Assembly: GCF_000740895.1 (NCBI RefSeq)
Contig: NC_025260.1
Location: 910,001-974,000, forward strand
Source of the DNA: Theileria orientalis strain Shintoku
Lineage: Eukaryota > Apicomplexa > Aconoidasida > Piroplasmida > Theileriidae
DNA length: 64,000 nucleotides
Direction: 5' to 3'
Made by a program: the position numbers and the translations under genes. Each line of letters begins with the position of its first letter. Within the stretch, counting starts at the first letter, position 1. The notes beneath the pieces are model-generated. The model did not search any database and had not been told where the DNA came from. It saw nothing but the letters and a program-made list of their open reading frames with translations. Shown in pieces: positions 1 to 10,686 of the stretch.

Positions 1-1610
1 AGAGTTAGATCTAAATGCCCTATATTAGGGCGATTCCCAGAAGCAAAAAGGTCCGGTAGCATGCTCAACGCCTTTAAACCCGTATTTTTACGCACGTATC
101 GATTATATATATATATCCGTTGATCGAATAAAATAAAATATAAATTTTTAAGTCTAAACCCCAGACTTTTAAGTACTTAAAACTGTTATTTGTTCTGGCT
201 GTCCGTACGCTAATGGTGTGATTTTTTGTGTTTTTCAAATTAAGTTTTAGTTATGATTTATGAAACAGGTTTTTGATTGCTTAGTTTGTTTTAAGTTTAG
301 GTGTGAGGTGATTTATATGATTTATTCCCAGTAATTACTTGTATTATTCCTAAAAAGATATATCCTACATGATGCAATTTATACTAAATACAGTTAAGAA
401 TCATTTTTTGTGTTGAAATATATTGAAATGAAGTTTATTGATAAGAGTGAACCTTAGGTCAATGTATCTGATTCCATTAATCCTGAGGAAATTGTGTTAA
501 GCCCTTGTTCAACCTATGCCACACATATTTAAGGCTTGATACCTGTTTTTCTTTAACATTTTTGTTTTGTGCAGATTTCGTTATTCAAGGGTATTATAAC
601 TGTATGGAATTTGTTGAGCTTTTCACAAAATTTTATATCATTGTACTATAGGTGAGCTCATGCCCTACTCAATTCTTATAAACTTGCATAGTTCAACAAT
701 CTTGTTATTTATTCTTTTTTGAATCTCAATAACTGTGTATTTAGTTCTGTTTATGCAATTTGTGTATGTGTATGTACATGAGATTGAAATATACAAGGGT
801 ACATATGTACACGTGTATATGCTAATGTATATACCTACGTAATGTGTATACGAATACATGTGTAGTAACGTGGCATAAGTAATAAGTTGGTCTTAACAGC
901 GATAAGTCGTCTTAGAATCATATAATGGTTGCAACGATCACGTATTTAATTTATCTAAGTGACAAAATGTCAAACTTATTTGACATAGTAAAACACTTGT
1001 TGTACCGGGTTGCACAATAATTGTAGTGATCTACCCAATGTGAGTGGGGTAAAATATTTTGTTGCCAGATACGATGTTGACGTCAGTATCCGATCTACAT
1101 AAAAACATATTCATCCAAATGTGTGTGTCATATAAGTTTAGATGATGCTAGAGATCTTAAGGTATCTTTAACTCAACTTGATATTAATCAATCAATAATG
1201 TAATTGTTAAGACAAGTGGTGTGTTGACGTATCATGTTTCACCTCAAATTAGAGTTATAAAATTAATTCAGGTGACTGGGTGAACTTTCAAGGATTATAA
1301 CAGATAAAACAGCAATGTTAACTAAAGAAATTTGAAAAGAAAAAAAAACTGGTTGAAAGAGTGAAATTGCTTAACTGGTGTGTGTAAATGGTTATTTATG
1401 GTTATAGCGGTATATGTTACACACACGTATGTATTTACTAGTACTATGTATATGTACATACTCTGTGTTAATATTGTGTATGTGTGTTAATACTATGTAT
1501 ATGTACATACACTGTGTTAATATTGTGTATGTGTATTTGTACTATGTGAGGTCATGTGTATACATACTGTGGACGTGTTTATAAGTATCGTGTACTTGAA
1601 TGTAATATTT
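1..1610. other. AT-rich non-coding left edge
   Basis: No credible coding frame was found here. The longest open frame (665-859, minus strand) is a Tyr/Ile/Thr-rich translation of TA/TG simple sequence. Between about 1390 and 1570 there are degenerate repeats of TGTATATGTACATAC and TGTGTTAATATTGTGTATG. The right part is the 3' flank of MSH2. Exons of a gene lying left of the window cannot be excluded. Confidence 0.5.
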
Positions 1611-4577
1611 TTACGTTTTCAACTCTAGAGTGTGTAAGTTTTCCTTGAATTCTCCGAAGGTTGAGCACCTCAGAAGCTGCTTCACCGCCTCTGCCCTGCT
1701 CGGCTGGTATTTGCGCTCCAGCTCATCCAGCCTCTTCCGCGCACTCTCCACAACCTGAATTGTAATGTGTGGGTATCACTAACATCTTTCGGGAAGTTTG
1801 CTATCAGTGCGACGTTTATGCCGAACGACTTCTTGCAAACGCCGTCCTTGACCTTGTACAGGAACGTCATCGTGTTCGTGTCGCCAAAGAACTGCGCAGT
1901 GAGGTGTTTGTTGACGACTCCGGCATGCTCTGAACGCAATTGTCTGCACTTAAACTACCTTGGGCGAGAGCTCCCATTTCGTGGAAGTGGGTAGCGCACA
2001 GGCAGAAGCACTTTGCCCTCTCGATGAGGTCAACCAGTATTGCCCACGAGAGTCCGAAACCCTAAGTGTCGTTAAACTTGACCACCTACGTCGTGCGTTG
2101 AGGTTCCTCTCCCCAGTTCGTCTATGATCACCAGCGAATGCTCGTTTGCCATTCTCAGTATTGCTGACGACTCGACCATTTCCGCCAGAAACGTAGAGAC
2201 TCCCCTATATAAATTTTTAATGCTCGTGTATAGCGGGGTGCTAATAGCAATGTCGGAGATAGCATTTTCCAATAATTGTAATGGTTGTTATATGTGCCTA
2301 GTTGGTAGCTACTAGTATGGGCGTCAGGTGCCACCCCCAACCGAGTGAAATAACACCCACTACCAGGTACAAGTAGCCAGTAACGAGCAGAATAAAAAAT
2401 ACCTTAGCTGAATGTCCGAGGCCCCTATTCTGCACAGCACGTGTCTAAATATTGGGAGCTTCGCCGCCTTGCAAGGGACGAACGAGCCGATCTGGTTCAT
2501 CACCGCTATGATTCCGACCTACATCAACTTAAGGGCGTGCCTGCCTACCTGCTTTATGTACGTCGACTTCCCGCCCATGTTCGGGCCCGTTGTTATGTGC
2601 ACCCGTGAGGTGTGCCTGTTCATGTGAAGGTCGTTCGGAATAAACGAGTGGTCCGCCAGGACGTACTCGACCAGGGGGTGCCTCGCCTCCACCAGGTGCA
2701 CGTTCTCCCCGCTTTCGTCGATCTCCGGCCGCACGTAGTTGAATATGGTTGAGACCTCCGCGAAGGCGGTCAGCACGTCCAGGGTCGCCACGACCTTTAT
2801 GAACCTCTCCAGCAGCGCCCAGTACGTGCAGGCCACCTTGAAGGTCCTGTTTACCATTAGCTTCTGGCACTCCTCGTACTCTGCCATTGTGTTTTTGTAC
2901 TGGGTGCACTGCTTCCGCAACTTTTGCGTCGTGAAAAGGAACTCGTTCTTGTTCAGCCTCACCTTCTCGATCGTTATTCCTGGCAGGTTGCACCTCTGCA
3001 CGTTGTTCTGCTCCTTCTTCGGGACTCTGAGCAGGAACACCATGGTGTTACACTCCACTAGCTTGACCAGGTTGCCCTTCTTCATTGAGCTGTACGGCAG
3101 CTCGTCTTGTATCGCCTGCCTCTGCGCCTCCATTTCCGACCTGATTTTATCCAGCTTCGCCGACAGCTCCTTCAGGTTTTCGTCAAAATTCCTGTTGAAG
3201 AGGTAGTTCCTGTTTTCAGCCTCCTTCAGGTCTATTGTTCTCTCCACGAGCCTCAGGTAACTTTCAAATTTAGAGGATATCTTCGATAGAGGCTCTATGA
3301 AGGTCTGCTTTATCGTATCTGCGTGTGCTCCCGTGTACTTTTTAAGTGTGAACTGGTTTAACCTGTTCACGGAGATGATGCAGTCGTAGAGTGTCACGAG
3401 ATCTTCGAATGTCGGCTGCTTCGAGTTCCTAGCGTCGATTCCCATCTCGAAGTTCTTAAACTTGAGCAGAATTAGATCCATGTTCTGCACCTTCCTCAGG
3501 CACTCCGCCTGTATGGTCCTGTACATGGACCTGAAGACCTCCACGCAGTCGTGCCTCTTTCTGATCTGTTCTGGGTCCACCAGCGGCTGCGAGATCCACA
3601 TTTTCAGCAGCTGAGACCCTATCGAGGTTCGGCACTTGTTCAGCAGGTCGTAGACACTCACCTTTTGGTTCGCTGCACATTTAGTTAATGTACTGGTAAC
3701 TCGTTAACCCGTTACTGGTAACTATTGGTAACAGGTTAACTCGGCACTGGTAACCATGTGCAGCTAACTATGTACTGGTAACTGGTAACTAGAAACAGTG
3801 TACTTGTAACCATGTTCTGGTAACTAGCATCTAATAACTAACATCTAATAACTAGCATCTAATAACTGGCCGCAGATGAAGGGCAATAAAAATACCTGTG
3901 TTGAGGGGCAGAATCGATAACGACCCGAAGGCAGCCCTGTCCATGCACAGGTAGCTGTCCATGGTGTACGTCGAGAGCGTGAAGCGGGCCTTGAAGCCGC
4001 GCTCCTGGTACTTCACGTAGTCAGTCACAAGGCAGAAGGCCTTCATAGCCAGCCTCATCGATACCTCCTTGGTGTGGTTCTTCAGCTCGTCATCCTTGGA
4101 AAGCAAGAACTCAAGCGAGTTCGTGACCTTGAAGTCTAAAGCAGCATTAGAGTGCACGCAACTTGCCGTCCACGCTCGTGATGTCCTTTACGGTCTGGAA
4201 CTTGTAGCTGCAAGGCAGATTGCAGACCGTGAACACGTGGTTCAGGCGCTTATAGTCGAGCGAGTCCTTGTTTATTCCCAGCACGCAGTTGGAAGGATTG
4301 ATCTGAGGGGCAGTCAACACACTTCACTTACTTGGAGAATTAGCGATTCCAGATTCGTGAAGTACTCGTTGTCCGCGATTTCGCAGGCCTTGAGCGTGAA
4401 TTCCGAGATGTTGAAAAGGAATATGCCCACCTGCTTGACGATTGGCGAGGACGACAACACGACGACACTCAAAATTTTTAAATCATAGTCTGAGCCTCTG
4501 TTTCCCTCAGTTTTAACATCTTTTGCCTCTTCGTGAGCTTTTGGGTGCTCACTCGTTTCTGAGGCAGACAAATACAT
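1611..4577 (-). CDS. MSH2: DNA mismatch repair ATPase MSH2, nine exons
   Basis: MutS-family ATPase that pairs with MSH6 or MSH3 to recognise mismatches in nuclear DNA. Frame-consistent exons are 4577-4332, 4302-4158, 4135-3896, 3672-2549, 2518-2403, 2204-2090, 2061-1959, 1929-1784 and 1754-1611, giving 792 residues. The large exon carries the lever and core domains and ends in the Walker A motif [10 protein letters not shown]. The next exon has the SFVPC stretch matching CFVPC of other MSH2 proteins. Then come Walker B ([13 protein letters not shown]), the ATHFHE histidine motif and KKSFGINVA. The protein begins directly in the connector domain: the mismatch-binding domain I has no room, since only about 135 bp separate this ATG from the upstream stop and an in-frame stop lies just before the ATG. 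Introns of 22 and 29 bp are inferred. MSH4 and MSH5 also lack domain I, but the core motifs favour MSH2. Confidence 0.9.
3673..3895. repeat. Degenerate short repeats filling an MSH2 intron
   Basis: This 223-bp intron is made largely of variants of TAACTGGTAAC and TAACTAGCATC, about a dozen in a row. The neighbouring introns of the same gene are roughly 22 to 200 bp and lack this pattern. No coding content was seen. Confidence 0.75.
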
Positions 4578-4713
4578 CGAAATTGAACAGTGAATGTTCC
4601 ATCCCCATGTGTAAGCATATTAATAACGGCTAGACGTCTCATCTAGCCCATAGATAACACAAACACCAAATTATGTAGATGTGTACGCTGTTCGTGTTTG
4701 AATAAATTAAAGT

Positions 4714-7700
4714 TTATTTGTTCTTTGGCTTCTCCTTGGCGAAGGTGCTTGGCAGGTTATGGAATCCTGTAAATCCTTTAAAGTTCCTAAATCGTCATTA
4801 ATCATTAGCTTTATTCATATTTCCCTGTATTTTATGCGCTCCTTTACTTCAATTTCGGTACACATTGCTTCTTTTCTTACCTGACTGTTGTTGTATTCCC
4901 TGGCTTTGCGTGAGAGTGGTCCCATCTGAACGACTTCATGACCAGGGCTGGTTTCTTTGGCGATTTAGAGCATGAGTTGTCCACCTTGTCCAGCGACCTG
5001 TTTGGTGTTCCGAACGGGTTTACTGTGAAGCTCGAGTCTGACCTATAAGCGTCAATGTTCGAGAAGATCGAGTCTAGTCCCTCGTTGAACATGTTGTCCA
5101 CCATGTCTCTTCTGCGTTTGAGTTTCGTTACCGGTTCGTGTGTCTGCGTCGCCTTTGGCACTTCAATAAAGGTCGTGGAGACTGGCACTTCGTCCACTAC
5201 ATGTTAGTTTGTATTTGGTTGTTGCTTAATGTGCATAGCTAATTAACACAGGGTAGCTGTTTGGTGTGCATAGCTAATTAACACTTAATGCATATGTTAA
5301 CTAGTACCGGGTAAATAACTAGCACGAACTGGTATAAATAACTAGCACGAACTGGCATAAATAACTACCACGAACTGGCAAACAATTACCTGATGGCAGC
5401 CGTATGTTCGCCTCCGTCAGCTTGTAGTCTATAAACTGCTCCAGCTGCTCCTCCTTCGTCATCTCCCTTTCTGTTTTTTTGAACTTGAGCAGTCTGTCTA
5501 TGTCCTCGCCAGTCACCTTCACGCGTATCCTCTTCGTCCTGCCCGACTCCTCGTCCGAGGACTCGAAGTCGCTCAGGTGGTACCCGTTGTCCTTTTTTGA
5601 CCTTTTGAGCTCCTCCAGCATTCGCAGCCTTTCTTCTCTTCGCGTCAACTCGAGCTCTCCCTTTTCCTTGAAGGCCATCACCTTTTTCAACTCCGCGTCG
5701 TCTGCTAACATTTGATCTTCGTTGAACCTCAGTCTTGCTATTTCTTCGTCTTCTTCGTTGATTTCCACGTCGCCGATGAAGTCCTTCATCTCCTTCGCTA
5801 TCTCCGTTTCACTCTCTATTTCACTTTCCGTTTCCGACGGGTTCATCAGCTTATTTTTTAGCAGTTCCAGTGATCTCTTGATTTCCTCTGGGTCAGACAG
5901 GTTTTCGTCTTCGCTTTCTATTGCTTCAAATTCTATCATGCTCTTCATGATTTCTCTCATCCTCATTATCCTTTCCTTCTTTGAGAGCTTCTGCTTTTTT
6001 GTCTGCTTATTACTTTTGTTCCCATTTTCAGACTCAACTTGTTTACCCGTTACTTCAGCTTCCACTTCTATTTGGTTGTCGGTCAGTCCTGTCTCATTGC
6101 CGGCCAGTCCTGTGTCATTGCTGGCAATGTCGTCCTTAGGTACACTCCCAAGAGGCTTAGAAGCTACTTCTTCGACTCCTCCGTATTCCTCATCTTCTGA
6201 ATCTGTCAACGTCTCAGACACTTTCGATCTACTCCTCGTTTCGCCTATTTTTACGTAGTCTGCTGGCATCGGTTCCGCGTACTCGTCGTCCAAGACCTTC
6301 CTTCTTCTAGCGTTTATCTGTACCTGCTTATCTATATGTGAGAAGTTTTCAAGCTCCTCCTTTATCACTGGGTTAAACCTGTTTATCAGCTTAAGTTCCG
6401 GGAACTCTGGGAGGTTTTTTGCCTTGTTTATTTTAGTGTATACATATTTAAATAACTCGGTCAGCTTCATCTGCTTTGCGTCTGGCCCTACCAAGCTGAT
6501 ACCTCCGTGTTGCTGTTCTCTATTCTGCGCTTCGTTTACTACGCCTTGTTGCTCAGATCCAGCCCCCTGTACTTGTGTAATCTCAGTGACTTCTCCCGTT
6601 TCCAAGTGTGTTTCGCCGTCTTTACACTCTCCAACTTCAGTTTGAACAGACGCTTCGTCGTTTACATCAACTGCTGTTGATGATGTGCGCGCCGATTCCA
6701 GTGCCCCCTCTGTCAACTCAGTTTTAATCTTTATGGTTTGCGTATCTTCATAAGATCCAGTTACAATTTGTGTATCTGCATAGAGTTGCGTTTGATCCAA
6801 TTCTGGTTGTTTCAACACGTCGACTGGACTCATAGTCAACTGCGTATCATGTGGAACCTGGTGATCCGCTACTTGCGGTGGAACCTGGTGATCAGCTACG
6901 TCCTGGTGGCCCGCTTGTTGTTCAATAGGACTTGATAGTGGTGAGACGGGTTTGCTCTGCTGACTGACCTCTCCCACGCCAGCGTCCTCAGCCATACTGG
7001 TGTCCGCAACGGTGTTGTTGAAAGTAGCATCGCCGGCCGTACCAGCACCCTGTACGCCACCAGTCTCAACAGCATCGGCAGCCTTGCCATTAGCATCTAC
7101 AACGGTACCCACAGCCGTACTGCCACCCTGTACGCCACTATCCACAACCTCTTTAATAGCCTGTATAGCGCTATCGGCGGACGGGGCGGGCTGCTCTCCG
7201 TACTTTGGAATCAGCCAGGGCGAAAAGCCGACCTCGGTCGCGAGCTTCGCCCACTTCCTCTCGAACTTTTCGAGCCTCCAGGGCTCAGGGTTCACCGTGT
7301 ACGTCCGCGGCTCGTTCTGGGACGGCCTGCTCACCTCAATCAAGCCGTACTGCACCGCGTGCTCCTGCCTCACGCCGCCGTTAAGCTTCTGGTGGACCGA
7401 GGCGTACTGGAGCATGTACTGGTACGTCAGGTCCGCCTCCTTCACAGACCTGCTCGGCTTCACGTAGACCAGCTTCTTCGTCTTATTAGACAAGTCAAAC
7501 TCCTTCCTGTTCGGGTTTGACCACTTGGGCCCCTTGCCGTAGAGCTTGCACGCCGCCTCGAGGACGCTCACCGTGGTCAACGCGTTTTTGAATGCGAAGC
7601 TCTGCTTCTTCTTGACGAACCTGTCCAGCCCCTTCTGCACGAAATGGCCCATCCTCGGCTCCTCCACCTTGATCTTGGTCTTTTTAATCATTCGGAGCCC

Positions 7701-9093
7701 CTTCCAGCCCGTCTGACTACTCTCTCCCACGTTCGACTGCGTTTTTGACCCCTCCATGAGATTATCAAACTCAAACAGCGGCGTGGACTCGTCGTCGATC
7801 AACTTCATAAAGTTCCTGTCGAAGCTGTCCACTTGTTCTTTTGACTCAAAATTGTTCGGTTTCCTTTGGGGCGTCGCCGCTTCTCCTATGTGAAGCGAGC
7901 TGAACCCAATAGGTTTCGAGCTCTCCGAGGTTGCTGAGACGTTCGAGTCCGGAATTGAGTTTATTGACGACATATCGGCTGTGAAGCTCTGGTTCTGATC
8001 TTGCAAATAGCCTGCATTTGCTGCAAGCTGGCTGATTGACACTCCCGTTGCTTGATCTGTTTGTGAGTAACTTAGTGCCGACTCTGCCAAAGCTTCGCCC
8101 GAGATCTTACTTGCTGAGGACAAGATTTCATTTTCCAATAAGAGTTGCGAGTTACTGCTGTCTCCCTTAGTCAACTGATTGAGCACCGAGTCCTGTTTTT
8201 GTGTCTTTCTAAAATACCTCAGCGTTACCCTCTTATCCAGCACACTTCTGTTAATCTCCACTGAGTCCTTCTCCGTGTACTTTTTGTAAGCCTTGCCTAG
8301 CTCAACGAGCTTGAGTTCCTCCGCCAAGCTCATAATGAACCACAGCTAAAATTTTATTTAAATTCTCTCATTTACCTTCTGCCTCGCTGCTCTGTAGGCC
8401 AGTTTTTGCGATAGTGCGAATCTGTTCAGTTCCTCCAACAGCGGGAACGAGAAGATGTTCTTTTTCACAAACTCCAGGTAGTTGCGCAGCCCCTTTTGCT
8501 GTTGCGATGCGCACTTGATGAGGTTACTCAGTATCAGTTTACCGGTCCTCGGTTCAATGACGCGCCTAAATAATGTTACAACGGCAGTAGCGAGGGGTTA
8601 ACAATGTTGTGCACGTCCACTTACAGAAATGCTGGGTCCGTCATGTGGTCCAACGACACTCTCCTCCTCTGCGCCTCGTTTCTATATGTCAGGTTCGTGT
8701 AGAACGTGAATGTGTCGAAGCTTGAGAGCACTGATCTTTTCCCTCTGTTTGTCATTTCGTAGACACACTCCGTCTGGCGCTTCAGATCAAACTGCTCCGC
8801 TTCCAGCGATCCGCAGGAAAACAGCACATTGCCTTCGTTGATGTATATCGAATGCATCTCTTCCGGGATCACTGACTTCAAGCTTTCGAGGAACCAAATC
8901 TCGATATCCCTCACCTAACCAAGCATTAAAAATACTGACTTACGGGATTCGCCGAGTGCGACTGAGCCAATTTAGACCCTGACGCTTCCACCTAAAAGGC
9001 ATATTTGGATATATAACCTACTGCATAATCTTCTTTTGTTTCATTTAAGGCTGGTTCGTCATCTCCGAAAAGATTTACGTTCTCAGAATCCAT
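4714..9093 (-). CDS. Claspin/Mrc1-like replication checkpoint protein (tentative)
   Basis: Rebuilt from seven exons: 9093-9022, 8991-8944, 8914-8625, 8565-8376, 8345-5390, 5196-4881 and 4786-4714, about 1314 residues, close to the length of animal claspins. The C-terminal half is very acidic and Glu/Lys-rich. It contains a stretch like the conserved Mrc1/Claspin block: an acidic run, then EEIARLRFNEDQMLADDAELK, comparable to the claspin segment around its MLDDD motif. The middle is Thr/Val/Gln-rich and poorly conserved. Claspin/Mrc1 links stalled replication forks to checkpoint kinases and travels with the replisome. The 30-bp intron at 8346-8375 joins two frames that would otherwise look like separate genes only about 20 bp apart; the join is in phase. 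The N-terminal 200 residues are not recognised. Another acidic nuclear protein is possible. Confidence 0.5.
5313..5381. repeat. 23-bp tandem repeat, three copies, in an intron
   Basis: Three head-to-tail copies of a 23-bp unit beginning AAATAACTAGCACGAACTGG lie within the intron between exons 5 and 6 of the Claspin-like gene. Just beyond them, GCATAGCTAATTAACAC occurs twice (about 5234-5280). Confidence 0.85.
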
Positions 9094-9637
9094 GATTGTA
9101 TTCGTGTAGTAAAAACGACATCAAACGTTGGTGGTTTTATATTTAAGATTTCAAGCAATCGATAATTAGTTTTTTACAGGTAAAAAATATTTTACAGCGT
9201 TAAACAGGTAGATATTTTGCGATAGGTAAATGTGTAAAGTATAATGTGTGTACTCTCCAATTTAAAAGAGGTAATTTAAATTCTGACTTTGATTATAAAA
9301 GTAAATTTAACAGGCAGAATTAAACTTCAGACACTGTTTATAATCTAAAATCCTAAAACGAGTTTAGCCGTAATATGTTTATTTAAATAGAATCCCATTT
9401 TATTGCAAAAAAACAACTTAATAGAATGGTAATTTATGTGATCAACACGAAAAAATGGAAAACACAATTAGTATATGGGATAAAATTAATTATTAGACCG
9501 TGAAAACCTATCTAGTAATGTGGTTGTTGTTACACTTTGGGGTTATCACAATCGATTCAAAAATTAAGTTAATTCAGTTTTATTTTTATTAATTATATTT
9601 ATGTACAATATACACACTATTTTGTTCGCTAAATAAT
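9094..9637. promoter_or_regulatory. Intergenic region between two divergent genes
   Basis: About 540 bp of AT-rich DNA separate the starts of the Claspin-like gene (minus) and the DNL zinc-finger gene (plus), so both promoters presumably lie here. This is inferred from orientation. No specific element was recognised. Confidence 0.4.
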
Positions 9638-10400
9638 ATGTTTTGGCGTATATTGCCTTTTAAACGATTAATTACCGCTGTTTGTGTAAAATTTCCTGCT
9701 ATTCCTTATCGAAGTCCATGTGTATCTAATAAGTTAAACTTATTTAACACTCCCCTGTGTTTAAGTCGATCTTTTTCAACTAAATCTGACAACAAGCACG
9801 AATCCATTAATCTTTCTGAGTCATCTTCTAACAACGATCGCTATATCGCAGTCTTCACTTGTAACATATGTAACCATCGCAGCGCAAAGTCATTTTCTAA
9901 GGTACCGCTCTCTATATAAATCAATGTGTAGCAAGCATATAACCACGGAATAGTGTACGTGAGGTGTGAAAGTTGCAAGAGCTGTAGGTTTCTATTATCT
10001 TTGCGTCAATATGCACATAGCTTAACCGCATTTAATCCATACTTGCACATAGCATAACCGCATTTAATCCATACTTACACATAGCATAACCGGACCCAGT
10101 CCATACTTACACATAGCTAGTTGTACTCTTGACTTGCTACTTATATAGTGTGGATTGATGTGGAAATAAAACCAACCGTTGGCCATAATGTCGTGTTTAG
10201 TGCATCTTATCTCGGATCAGCTAGGGTGGTTTGGGGATAAACAGAACATCGAGGAGATCCTATCTCGGAAGGGCCACCAGGTTTCAAAGATGGAGCTAGG
10301 TACCCAGTGTGTCTCTTAATGGACTGTAGGCCAAGATGTGAGTGAAAGCGACCTCGAACTGATAGCTAGTCTTAAGGACAATAAATATTTTAAGCAATAA
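9638..10400 (+). CDS. DNL-type zinc-finger protein (Zim17/HEP1 family)
   Basis: Four exons (9638-9901, 9932-9983, 10201-10299, 10330-10400) give 161 residues. The N-terminus is basic and Ser-rich without acidic residues, like an organelle presequence. The zinc finger has two CxxC pairs (CNIC and CESC), followed by HLISDQLGWFGD, the family signature. Members escort mitochondrial or plastid Hsp70 and keep it soluble, and so support protein import and Fe-S assembly. The third exon could also run on to an early stop at about 10318. Splicing at 10299/10330 is preferred because it gives an in-frame acidic tail. Mitochondrion and apicoplast are both possible destinations. Confidence 0.85.
10012..10118. 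repeat. 32-bp tandem repeat in an intron of the DNL gene
   Basis: Three full copies and part of a fourth of a 32-bp unit (TGCACATAGCTTAACCGCAT...) lie inside the second intron (9984-10200). The third full copy has diverged the most. Confidence 0.9.
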
Positions 10401-10686
10401 ATCTACATTATCCTAGTATGTGTGACTGGCGTATATTATTTATTTTGTGTGTATAATTTGGGGTATACTATGTATCATATGTGTATAATTCGGGGTATAT
10501 TACCTATCATATGTGTATGATCCTGGTCATATTACCTACTATGTACTGTGTGTGTATGACCCTGGATATACTATCTACCAGGTGTGTATAATTCAAAGTA
10601 TATTAGCACGGGTGGCCGCTGGCACACCATCCAGCATCCAGAGGTGGGCTGGCACTAATGTCACGTAGAACGGGCGCAATCGGGGA
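10401..10686. repeat. Degenerate tandem repeats between convergent genes
   Basis: Between about 10430 and 10610 a unit of roughly 36-40 bp (core GTGTGTATAATTCGGGGTATATTACCTATCATAT) recurs imperfectly four or five times. The flanking genes converge, so this is shared 3' flanking DNA. No open frame was found. Confidence 0.6.

Noticed and set aside
665..859. Minus-strand open frame of 64 codons
   Set aside because: Tyr/Ile/Thr-rich translation of TA/TG simple sequence, without domain or splice context.
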